This document shows, in pieces, positions 54,668-64,000 of a stretch of DNA of 64,000 nt (its first letter is position 1; every line of letters begins with the position of its first letter). The translations under genes were made by a program, and so were the position numbers. The notes beneath the pieces are model-generated. The model worked only from the letters and a program-made list of their open reading frames with translations, was not told the origin of the DNA and ran no database searches. Origin of the DNA: Adiantum capillus-veneris (Eukaryota > Streptophyta > Polypodiopsida > Polypodiales > Pteridaceae). The stretch lies in assembly GCA_014529385.2 (NCBI GenBank), contig CM043966.1:36744739-36808738 (forward strand), given 5' to 3'.

Positions 54668-55067
54668 AAGTTCTATAAGCAGTAGGTTGTATTGGCCCGA
54701 CAAAATCTATGCCCCATTTTGCAAAAGCTCTAGTCCCCCATCATTGTTATTAAAGGCATGCTATGTACCCGGGTTGGCATTTTAGCTAGTTGACATACAT
54801 CACACATTCAAACATATTCTTTGGCATCTGCAAAAAGTGTAGGCCACTATATGTCTGTCATTAAAATTTCTCTTTTACTTAAAAACCGACCTCCAGCTAA
54901 TCCAGCATGTGCTTGTTCTAAAATGGGTATATATTCGTCTTCATTTGCACAAAGATGCAAATATTGATCCTTTCCTCTTCGATACAATTAATTTCCAATA
55001 AGAACATAGTCTCTTGCTTCTGTTTCAATAGCTCTTTGGCAGCATTTACTCGTATCCTCCAAAAATG
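54668..55067 (-). pseudogene. E6 integrase: second zinc module and start of core
   Basis: It reads EARDYVLIGN, stop, LYRRGKDQYLHLC, then EQAHAGLAGGRF, stops, WPTLFADAKEYV and CDVCQ. The module keeps the first His and both Cys, but the second His position is Arg (GGRF), as in E2 (RGRF). After a frame change the core starts with RAFAKWGIDFVGPIQPTAYR, which includes the first catalytic Asp. Three stops in about 60 codons show decay. Confidence 0.82.
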
Positions 55068-55337
55068 TTATGCTTGAAAGTAAGTAACTAGATAGTTACT
55101 CCACTTAGGAACAAATGAAACTTGAAATAATGTCACATGAGGTATGGATGCTTGTTTCTGGCATTGAAAACATTTTTTTACAAATGAGTGAACATCACTC
55201 GTCATGGTTGGCCAAAATACTCCAAGTCTCAAGATCTGTTGCATAGTTTGATCTTCCGCAAAGTGAAGTCCTACTTTGGTAATGTGCGCTTGACTTAGGT
55301 ATTGGGTTTTCTTCTCAGGATTAATGCACAAAAGCAA
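55068..55337 (-). pseudogene. E6 first (extra) H2C2 zinc module
   Basis: An 89-codon open stretch: INPEKKTQYLSQAHITKVGLHF has His-X6-His, QILRLGVFWPTM and SDVHSFVKKC follow, ending in CFQCQ. It aligns with E1 (LEEAHVQGCAFH, GVYWPTM, CTVC). A link of about 60 residues (FVPKWSNYLVTYFQA) leads to the second module. Confidence 0.85.
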
Positions 55338-56163
55338 TATTCCATCTTAATTTCTTTTGTATAATCTTCCAGCTAGTAATTGATATATAGCCAATTGCCC
55401 AATTAATCTGGTTGTAATAGAAAGTGGTATTTGAGAACCCACTTGAGCTATGGTCATCAATGAAACCATATCTTCTAACCAACGGATATCATTTCCATGG
55501 AGAAAAGATATGCATCTGGTAGATCATTGTCTACCCCTTTTGGTGGTTCTCCTAAAATAATTCTTGATAAATGATTTGTTCTTTGGTGTGTGGTGCCCTT
55601 TTTTACAACTACAGTGAAATAAAATTCCAAAAGAATGATAAACCATCTCACTATTCTTCCTGTGTTGCATGGCTTGTTGACCAAGTACAACAAAGCTTGG
55701 TGGTCTAGAAAGAATACAAATTTGTTGGCTAATAGATAATTTCTATACTTTTTTACCACATAGATCATCCCTAATCCTTCTCTTTCAATGTTTGTATAAT
55801 TCTTTTCTTCCACATTCAAATATCTACTAGCATATGCAATAGAAAAATCAAATTTTTTGTCTCCTAGTTGAGCTAATATACATCCAATGGCAAAATTGGA
55901 AGCATCAACATGTATATGGAATATCTTATTCCAATTGGTGCTTTCAATATTGGGGCTGAAGTGAGAGCTTCCTTAAGTTTCATGAAGGATTCTTCACATT
56001 CATCAATCCATACGAAGAGTGTAATCAAGCTATACATGGGTTTTGCGATTATAGTATACATGTAAATGAATCTTCGGTAATATCCACAATGTCCCATGAA
56101 ATCTTGAACCCCTTTGACTATTGTCTCTCTCGGCAATTCAACAAAAACATAAATTTTATCCAT
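55338..56163 (-). pseudogene. E6 RT connection and RNase H
   Basis: 56163-55873 has FMGHCGYYRRFI and ALTSAPILKAPIG. 55819-55475 has TNIEREGLGMIYVVKKYRNY, FFLDHQALLYLVNK, NTGRIVRWFIILLEF and TNHLSRI. It aligns along its length with the E1 RNase H. A frame change near 55850 removes the first Asp region from the open part. Confidence 0.87.
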
Positions 56164-56171
56164 ATCTATCG

Positions 56172-56902
56172 CTATGCATTTTTAGACACTATATGTCCAA
56201 GAATTTTTCCTTGTCTGCCCATAAAGGTGCACTTTTGAGGATTTAAGCAAATTCTATAGAGTCTATATTTTTTGAATACCTTTTTGAGGTGTTCAAAATG
56301 ATCAGTCCGAATTGATGAATGTACACATAAATCATCCATATATACTTCCAAGAAATTCCGAAGATATTCCTTAGAAGCATAGCTCATCAATCTTTCGAAG
56401 GTGGCAGGAGCATTAGTTAACCCAAAAGGCATAACCCTATATGAAAAAATACCCCATTTAGTTGCAAAGGCAATTTTATGATGATCTTTGGGATCAACCA
56501 AAAGTTGATTGTACCCCAAAAATCCATTTTAAAAGCTGTAAGCTTCTTTTCTTGCAACTCGTTTTAAAACATGCTCGGTGTTGGAAGAGGATAGTTGTCT
56601 CTAATGGTGGCTGCATTCACTTTTTTGAGATTGATACACACTCTTAATTTTCAATTTTTCTTGGGTACCAACACAATTGGAGACACCCAATCTGTGTGTT
56701 CAATTTTTTAAATGAATTTAGCTTCCTTGAGCTTTTCTATCTCTTCTTTGATCTTTCTGGCAAATGTTTCATTATAAGTATATGGACGTTGTCTACTTGG
56801 TTTAGCATCATCTTTCATAGGTATGGTATGTTGACAGATTTCTAGATCAACACCCTTAAGATCTTTATAAGACCAAGAAAATATATCTTGGTACTCTTTC
56901 AA
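56172..56902 (-). pseudogene. E6 reverse transcriptase
   Basis: 56902-56708 gives WSYKDLKGVDLEICQHTIPM and PYTYNETFARKIKEEIEKL; after stops and a shift, 56519-56172 gives MGYNQLLVDPKDHHKIAFAT, MPFGLTNAPATFERLM, the catalytic YMDD (56331-56342), CLNPQKCTFMGRQGKILGHI. The similarity to E1 RT is high. The part between (VCINLKKVNAA-like) is damaged. Confidence 0.92.
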
Positions 56903-57430
56903 TCAGCTTAGCAAAAGCTCTTCTTCTTCTTCAGTCAAGTCGTTTGCAATGTAAGCAGATCTAGGCTCTTCTCCTGGTTCGTCTAGTTCTATCTACTTTG
57001 CATTTTCAGGTCCTTCATAGGACTCACCTTGTTTTTTTAGTTTCCTTATAGGTTGTTCGACTATGATCTTTCGGTCTTGGAGAGTATATTTTTTGTAATG
57101 GGATGAAACACTCATTACATCTTTATTTTCTTCTTCTGTCGTTTCCATTTCAGTGGTATACATCTCCTTTAGAGTTTTCTTTAACTCTTGATATTTCTTC
57201 TTTATTTCAGCTCGGGTCAACTCGGGTCATGGATGAATCATCATCCTGGTGTTTAGGTTTTGATTGAGTTTCCTTTCTCGTTTTCATTGATATTTTTTAC
57301 GTTCCTTCTTTGTTTTTTGAAAGATATCTACTCGTGATTTTGTCTTTGACACAATCATGTGCATCAAAAATTGTGTTCTGCTAGAAATTGATGGCATAGG
57401 TCTAGATTTCAAGTTTTTGGTGTCTCTTTT
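56903..57430 (-). pseudogene. E6 PR-RT linker
   Basis: Lys/Glu-rich sequence (KKKYQELKKTLKEMYTTEME, SHYKKYTLQDRKIIVEQPI) aligns with the E1 linker (KQKYQELKRSLREIWTTEED, THYRKFTIQDRKIIMTPPI). It is conserved between diverged families, so it is probably functional and not just filler. Confidence 0.75.
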
Positions 57431-57434
57431 TCTT

Positions 57435-58779
57435 CTATACCATAAAAACTTTTCCTCTCCTCCGTTTATGAGTAATTTGACTCTCGCGTTCTTTTTTTGA
57501 CCCCAAATCATCAGATGTAGCTGAATGTTCTTCAAACTCGTTTGTGGCATCATAATAGAGGTCTGAAAAGACTTGTTGAGCTTTTAGTAAGTCCTTGGGT
57601 TCTTGAACTTCATCTTCAATGTGAATGGTCAAAATCATTTGTATGGGAATTATGTCATAGCCATCCTCATTGCAAAATTGAGTAGGCATAGACATATTCA
57701 CACACACATCCATTGTTGCCAAAATTTGAGTCCACTCAAATGGCTCAAACAAATGCTCCGAAAAGGGTTCTGGTATATATGCTTCATCTGTGCAATCCCT
57801 TTCTAAAATACATTCTTCTCGTTTTAAACTCCCATTTTTTGAGGCTCCGCACATCCAAATAGGCATGTCTTTGTTTAACCAAGATGGAAGCTTTGATTCA
57901 GCTAAAGAGACTGAGTCAAATTCTTGAATTGGTGTTTTCATTACATCTCTATAAGTGTGATCTTTCAAATTAACCCTTGCAATTGATCCCACTTGCTTCA
58001 AATACAAGTAATTGTTTTCCCAATCCTGGATGAGTTGTACTTGCTGCATGAATGGTCTTCCCAAGATGTTTTCATAGTTAAGTTTCTTTCCAAAGTCAAC
58101 TATTGCAAAAGTATGTTGATAATCAACTCCACGGGGTCTAACTATCACTTTTTCAAACAGTCCTATAAGGATCTTTCAATGTGTCCATCAACCAATTGTA
58201 ATTTTATTTGAGTTTGTCTAATGGGGCCGGTTTTCCCCATGATTCCAATACTAATTTTGTGGCTATGTCTATGCATGCCCCACTATCCAGTATTGCCATA
58301 GTTTCTACATCATTATATCTCATCGGAAGTGTTGTGTTTCCTTCTTCCCCTTCATAGTATTCTCCGACTTTATTCATTGGGACGGATCTAATCTCTTTGT
58401 TATGTTTCAATTTTCCCAAATTTTCCGTGATTAGCCGTGTTATTCCCACTTTCTCTAGAGTTTTTTGTAAGTCATTCCATAAATATGGTTTGATTTTTAA
58501 CAATTCTTTCAAGGTAAGAGTACATTGGATGGGTGAAGACATGATTGAATGGATGTTGTCTACCTCTAGGGTATGTTCTGCTCTCTTTATCTGAGTGGTT
58601 TTACACACTATGGATTTGTCTTTGTTGTCTCCTAAGTAAGAGGGTAGTGTTCTCAAAGGCATTGGTTTAGACATTCCTGATGCTTTAGATCTGCAATCTC
58701 CATAGCAGGATTGGATATCATTGTCCATATCAGGAGGTAAATGGTCTAACCAAACTTCCTCCACATGAGCCGACTTCAA
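57435..58779 (-). pseudogene. E6 protease (PR1) and following conserved region
   Basis: 58779-58204 ends with VETMAILDSGACIDIATKLV (DSGA at 58276-58287). After a frame change, 58148-57435 gives YQHTFAIVDFGKKLNYENILGRPFM intact, VQLIQDWENNYLYL, then the conserved MCGASKNGSLKREECILERD region. This supports reading the E1 ILG*PFM as a damaged ILGRPFM. It would be the main Gag-Pol protease. Confidence 0.88.
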
Positions 58780-58799
58780 GGTTATGCTCCCATCATTAA

Positions 58800-59552
58800 T
58801 CTCCGTTACTTCTTTTCATAAATGTCCTGGCCAGTCTTCCTCCACAAACGAAATTCCATTTAAAGCGTCTTCACTATCAGGCACTATGACTCATGGCTCT
58901 TTAGTTTCAAGGTGGGGTTCTACCACCACTTTGGATTTCTCTTTATATTGGTTTCTACCACAAGCTCCCCAGGTTTTGCTAGACTCTCAATGTTGGGTTT
59001 TTTGTTTTTCTAGCATTTCTTGTGTAATTCTTACCAAATTTTGACAAGCTTCAAGCATAGCTGCTTCCATATCTAGAGAAGGATAGTTTTTTCATTTGTT
59101 TTCCATGTGGACTGCTTTAAGTCCTGCTTGGTAAGCTTACAAGGCTACAGTAATTGGCTCAAAAATTTTGTCAACCAAAATTGATCCTACAGATTTCATT
59201 GTGGTTTCTTGGATTTTACTCACAGTTTCTTTTGCTTTTTCTTGGAATAGTTTCTTGGCTTTTTCCTTGATTTCAACCCTTTCTTTATGTTTCTCATCTC
59301 ATACCTATGACTTATTCTTTTCTTGGTCTTCTGGGAGGAAATTTTATTGTTCTCTGATTCATTAGAGGAGTTATGTTTCTTTTTCTTAGCCTGAGCTCTA
59401 GTGATCACGTTGATTGGAACAATAGGTTCACTCTCCAATGAGCTACTACGTATCACTTGAACTACATTCACTACTACTGTTTTTTTCTTGTTTAAAGGAT
59501 TTTTGTGACAGCCTTCATTGAAGTGTCCCCCCTTTTGCAACATTGTATACAA
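58800..59552 (-). pseudogene. E6 gag C-terminal part
   Basis: 59552-59220 has GHFNEGCHKNP (end of a zinc knuckle), PINVITRAQAKKKK and a basic Lys-rich tail. It corresponds to E1 3944-5014. The remainder to 58800 is broken by stops. Confidence 0.7.
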
Positions 59553-59559
59553 AAAGATT

Positions 59560-61790
59560 CAAGTGGCTTAATGTTCTTGTCAGGTTTTGGGCACTCATTT
59601 TTCCAATGATCGTCTGCACCACAATTATGATAGTTTCCAGTCCTGGTTTAATCATGGGTCTTACCATAGGAGGTTAAACACCTTGATTAGCTACATAGTA
59701 CATCGGTGTAAGCTCTAGTGTAGCATAAGTCACAAGTTCTTCCATTGGAGGTGGATGTGAATTATACCACTCCCCTTCTACCATTACTCTAGATTGACTA
59801 GGCTCCACATAAGGTGTAACAGGCACTAGTGCTTGTTCATCTAAGACTCCTTCTGAATGAATGTACTTTACATGCACTACATTATGTCCAGGATATGGAG
59901 GTTGTTGACCCTACACTGATTGTCGTCTTTCCATACCCATTGGTGGTCTTTGTACTAGGGACATATTAGGCTAATATATGTACGTGGGTTGTCCTTGTGG
60001 CCTCATGGGCACATATTGCACATTTCCATCGTACTTTGGTTGGTAATAGCACACCATCATTGTTCCATTTATCCTTGATAGCACACCGTTTTTGTGGTCA
60101 AATCGGTTGTCCCTATTGAGGTATGCCTTGCCCTGGTCCTCTCATAGGTTCTTTTTGCATGTTATTCATCATTTTGTTCATCCTTTTGAGCATATCTTCT
60201 ATGGTTGTTAGTGGTGTTGCAGTAGCTGTCCCACTTGTGTTGGTTTTGAGGATGCTGTTTTCTCACTCTGAGTATCCTTAGGGACATCTTCTTCATTTGA
60301 AAATATCACAATTGTCTCCCAAGTCAATAGCATCTGATATACACTATTCTAGGGTCATATATTTCTTGTTATACATTATAGCATGAAGTTCTTTGTTCAG
60401 CAATCCTTCTAGAAACAATGACACTAGTCTTTCTTCTGTAGGTATTTCTAGTTCTAGGCATCTTGCAATGTATTGTTTCATCCTAGTTGCACAATCCCTA
60501 ACAAACTCACCTTGTTTTTATTTGAAGCTATAGATTTAAGCTACCATATTATGTTTGATACCAGTTTTGGAACGTGCAGCTACAAATCCCTAGACTAATG
60601 TATTTAAGTCCATGATTGACCTTGGTGGAATGTTTTGGAACCATGTCAATACTTCCTTCTAATGTCATTCCAAATCCCTCAAATTGAGTGTAGAAATCAA
60701 ATATGTGCTCCACTCGTGGCACTTGCTTAAATCTTGCTAAGTGGTCATATGGATCCCCAGATCCACTGTATTTTTTGACCCATTTTTGAAAATCAGTTGG
60801 TCTGACACGTCTATTTGGTTTGACTCCAACTCTTCTGGCAGTTGGTCGTGTCTCGAGTCCTTCAAACCAATCAGTTGAAAATAGTGACTCATGTAGCCTT
60901 GGACTGGCTTTAGTGTCATTCGATTTTCTTCGTGATGAGGTAGGTTCGGGTTTTTTATCATTGCTCCCAAAAGATCTCTCGCGGAGTTTCTCTCTTGGAA
61001 TAGTTTCTGGTCCTTGGCCCAATATCCAATCCCTTATAGAGTACCATTGGTATTTGGTCTGTTCTACCTCCCTAGGACTCATCATAACAAAGTTATTGTT
61101 ATAAAAATCCCTAAAAAGGTAAGTTGGTAGATTTAACCCTTGTCTTTGATTTTGAAGATATAGATGATTTTCATGGGTGTTAACTGCCCTAATTTGACAT
61201 GAGAGGTCCACAAAAGATCCTGGACGTTCCTATCCTCCCAACAAGAGACTCCGATCCTAGGATTATTCGTGCTAAGTTGTTTCAAAGGTTTCAGATCAAC
61301 TTGATTGTATCCCTTGAATTCTAGAGTTGGTGGATCTTCTTCTGTTGCCATATCTGGAATTATGATATTCACTTCTAACCCCCACTTGTCTATCACATCA
61401 CGGTTTTCAACTTTTAGATACTGGGTCCCGTTCTTATCCATATGCATTTTTCCTTTTTTGTTGCCCTTATTTCCTCTTCAAACTCTATGTCATGGTCGTC
61501 AATGCAAATGGAATACTCTTCATTAGGATCTAGGTAAACCTAAGCTCCATGGCCATTAGTCTTATAAAAGGTGAGTACAACAATGTGCTTATATCGCATT
61601 GTTGTTCCGGTTCCTAAATGAGTTGAATAGGAAGACATTTTAGATGTTGAGTCTGAATAAGTGTCTAAGACTTCTTCAAAGATAGTGTCCAAGTGATCAC
61701 CTTGATTCACACTCTCTTCGGTGATACTCTACTAGCGGTATTTCCAAATATGCCTTGGTTTGCTAGTATACAACCAGATCTAAGGTTCAT
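59560..61790 (-). pseudogene. E6 pre-gag and gag
   Basis: The probable start is ATG 61790 (MNLRSGCILANQG), matching E1 MNLRFGRYIV. 61447-61133 carries the pre-gag phrase DKNGTQYLKVENRDVIDKWG. 61211-60549 carries RVRPTDFQKWVKKYSGSGDP and FYTQFEGFGMTLEGS, the start of the Gag capsid domain. The rest of the capsid (60540-59900) is only recognisable in pieces because of stops and shifts. 59877-59674 corresponds to the Pro-rich end of E1 gag. Confidence 0.78.
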
Positions 61791-63250
61791 ATAGACTGGT
61801 TAAGCCCTGGATAGAGTACTTACCGCTGTCAGTTTGACTTGTTATCCGTTTTCTCCACTTGACTTGAATGCAACTCCTGTCAAGCTTTCAATTCCTTGCA
61901 TGCAACCTGATTCTTGTATCAGTTTTAATGAAGTTAGCCATTCTTTCACAAAGATTGTACAGTTTTTGCTAACTATCGTGATTGGTATGTGTATATCACT
62001 TTAATTTGAGCTAAGTGAGTCAGCAAATGAGACTTTCAGATTCTACTCTTGCAAAAAGCCAAAGAACTAATTTGCAAGCTGAAAATTGAATGAACATGTA
62101 CCAAATTAGACCCGATGGAACCCAAACTTGGCCAATGGCCTTGTATTATGTTATTCTAACATTCTACAAGCTCAAAAGTCAAAAATCTTGTCTCTAGGTC
62201 TCAGTATTAAAGAATCACGTTTATTTACTTTTCTCAAATTTTACACTTTTTAGGCTTGTTTTGCCAGGTAATCACCTTGTGGTCTCTGGACAAGTTTGGT
62301 TGAGTTTGAACAAGATTTGTCCAAGTTATCTACTGTTTAGTGTCTCTAATTCCAAGAATCTAGCTTAAGTCTCAATTTTGTGATCCAAATTTGATTTGTG
62401 GAGTCTACTTGATATGCTTGACCTTGTGGTATACCCAAATGTGCAAAAATGTTCAATTTTGAAGCATATATAAATAATCACGATTATTTACTTCTCGAAA
62501 ATTTTTACAACTTTTTGCCAAAATGTTGATACCAACTGGTTAAGCAACTCAACTTCAGCTCCCTAGCCAAGTTTCACCAAGTTTGGATAATTATTGCTCA
62601 AATTGTCAACAGTTTTTTTTTCGCACACTGACTTTACAAATCTGGCCACAATTTTCACTTACGAGATCCAAATCTTACCAAATTTAATATGAGTGCTCAG
62701 TATAACCTGATAAAATTGGTGGTATGCTTAATTGGTCAAAAAAGTTGAAAAATAGGACAAAAGTAAATAAGCATAATTATTTACTTCTGGTAAATTTTTG
62801 CAACTTTTTGGTCAACAGAGCATATACACATATTTAACTCTTCAATCTAAGCCTCTGAGTGAAGTTTCACTAAGTTTGAGCAAGATTTACCAAGTCACAC
62901 TCAAGTTCTCAACAATCAGTACAAATTTCAGTTTTTCTCAAGGTTTTGGTATGTTTTGTGATCCAAATTCTAGGAGCCTTTACAAAAGATGTTTTCAATA
63001 ATGTATAGAGTCTTTGGTATCAGCCTTGGTCAATTTTGAGCTGAAAGTAAATAACCATGATTATTTACTTTTGGCCTAAAATGAATACTTTTTGCAATTA
63101 TTTTGTTGGATAGTCTTTTTATGACCTGTTTTAAGCCTCTGAGTCAAGTCAAAACTTAATTTGGTCAAAAATCTCAAGAAAAATTAAATAATCTGAGTTT
63201 TTGCAAACTCTTGAAAATTTACCTCAAATGCATCCTTAAGCTTACCCACT
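61791..63250 (-). other. E6 5' leader, non-coding
   Basis: It lies upstream of the MNLR start and carries the family D palindromes. No coding sequence is recognised. Recurrent phrases such as ccaagtttcacc and caagtttgg suggest a diverged tandem repeat, as in E1 and the E2 spacer. Confidence 0.65.
62205..63202. repeat. Family D palindromes in the E6 leader
   Basis: Dyads with arms AAGTAAATAA.../...TTATTTACTT are centred at about 62217 (degenerate), 62480, 62773 and 63057, plus a half-site near 63193. Spacings are 263, 293, 284 and about 135 bp. The arms of the 63044-63071 copy are perfect over 11 bases with a CCATGA centre. Confidence 0.9.
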
Positions 63251-64000
63251 GGTTCATATAACTTTTAGAGCATAATACTCCCTCTTGCATTTGCCTCCAC
63301 TCTAGTTGCTTGAGTTACTGCAATTCCTTGGTTTTACATACCTGGCATGGATCTACTTGACATTTGATGTGGATATCCACTTCTTGCCCTAAAAATGAGC
63401 TACTCTCACTAACTAACTTGGCATGAAAAAGAGCTAAGCTGCACATTTTGATAATTGCCGAGTCAAAATCCAACATTGTCTTGTGAAATCAATTTTATTA
63501 TATTAACAATGTATTGTGATGAGGTAATTCCATTTCTAAGAATTCATGTCATGTGATTACATGATACCCACAGTCCATTGCATTGTCTAAGCCCCCATAT
63601 CTTCTTCAACTTGAATCACTTGTGATATTTGTTTCGATGAGAACTTTGAAGGATGTCATTATTGTGACTCTCTGCGATAGAAGTAACACAATGTCAACAA
63701 GTTTGCAATGCATCCCTCTTGATTAGATATATGAATGATTGGGGAGATTAATCGTTGATTTGCTCAATATCAAGATCCAGTTGGATTCAATGGTTGACAG
63801 TCTTTTGGTGCTATTTCAAGCCGTAGACCTGAAATTCTGCAACTTCACGTAAACAACTCACAATTGATTCTTTTGGAGTGAGCAATGCTTTGAGATCCCA
63901 CCTCGGATTCTACTTACCCTACTCTTAGATTCTATTGCAACTAGGTTGTGGAAAGTGTCCACAAATACTTGTTTTCTATTTTTTTATGGGTTTTTGAGCC
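63251..64000. other. No recognised feature
   Basis: Right edge of the window, presumably still E6 leader. I see no primer-binding site or LTR terminus here. Confidence 0.4.

Larger units (their letters stand above)
45250..64000 (-). mobile_element. E6: giant Ty3-type element, nearly complete, 5' end outside the window
   Basis: On the minus strand: leader with family D palindromes (63.2-61.8 kb), pre-gag/gag (61790-59560), gag C-terminus, protease, linker, RT (56902-56172), RNase H, zinc module 1, zinc module 2, integrase, PR2, W-x-P tail, internal purine tract (51824-51807), spacer with family D palindromes, ORF3 (49618 to about 45600), PPT (45586-45571) and 3' LTR from 45570. The interior is over 17 kb. 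Many stops and frameshifts make it inactive. A solo LTR and a second foreign piece interrupt it. Treating ORF3 as part of the same element rests on the same palindromes on both sides and on the same order in E2. Confidence 0.75.

Overview
This window looks like nuclear DNA of a plant with a large, retrotransposon-rich genome. The grounds are plant-type Ty3/gypsy and Ty1/copia proteins, an initiator-Met tRNA primer-binding site (TGGTATCAGAGC), LTR pairs with 4-5 bp target duplications, nested insertions and methylation-style decay. A fern or similar non-flowering lineage is my guess only. I find no convincing host gene, tRNA or rRNA gene. Nearly everything recognisable is LTR retrotransposon, mostly broken.

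Layout, left to right. (E1, minus, 1-10089) The 5' part of a giant Ty3-type element: LTR 9159-10089, PBS, a 1.8 kb leader with palindromes, then pre-gag, gag, protease, a long linker, RT, RNase H and a zinc module in one frame cut by five single stops. 10.1-14.4 kb is degraded DNA with a third set of palindromes, a 114-bp tandem repeat and an unassigned coding remnant. (E2, plus, about 14.4-43.3 kb) A fragmented giant element: palindromes, integrase, a second aspartic protease, a W-x-P tail, a 2.3 kb spacer with an array of palindromes every 284 bp, a long ORF of unknown function (ORF3), a polypurine tract and the 3' LTR. Nested in it are E3 (minus, 17836-28584), a gag-only element with multi-kb LTRs that itself holds E4 (minus, 21522-24727), a gag-only copia element with TCAAG duplications; and E5 (plus, 30164-38922), a complete, young Ty3 element with 1.15 kb LTRs that landed at the centre of one palindrome.

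43.7-44.7 kb (plus) is a loose fragment of another giant-element pol 3' end (E7). (E6, minus, about 45.2 kb to beyond 64 kb) is a second, nearly complete giant element: leader palindromes, pre-gag/gag, protease, RT, RNase H, a duplicated H2C2 zinc module, integrase, second protease, W-x-P tail, internal polypurine tract, 2.2 kb spacer with palindromes, ORF3, polypurine tract and 3' LTR. A 600-bp solo LTR (CTTGA duplication) sits in its ORF3 and about 0.95 kb of foreign sequence replaces part of its integrase core.

The most interesting object is the giant element family seen as E1, E2 and E6. Two copies on opposite strands share one order: integrase, second retropepsin, W-x-P tail, purine tract, palindromic spacer, ORF3, PPT, LTR. 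It carries a second protease after integrase, two zinc modules before the integrase core, family-specific palindromes at regular spacing with compensated arm changes, and a coiled-coil ORF3 in the env position. I know of no described plant Ty3 lineage with this set, but I could not search.
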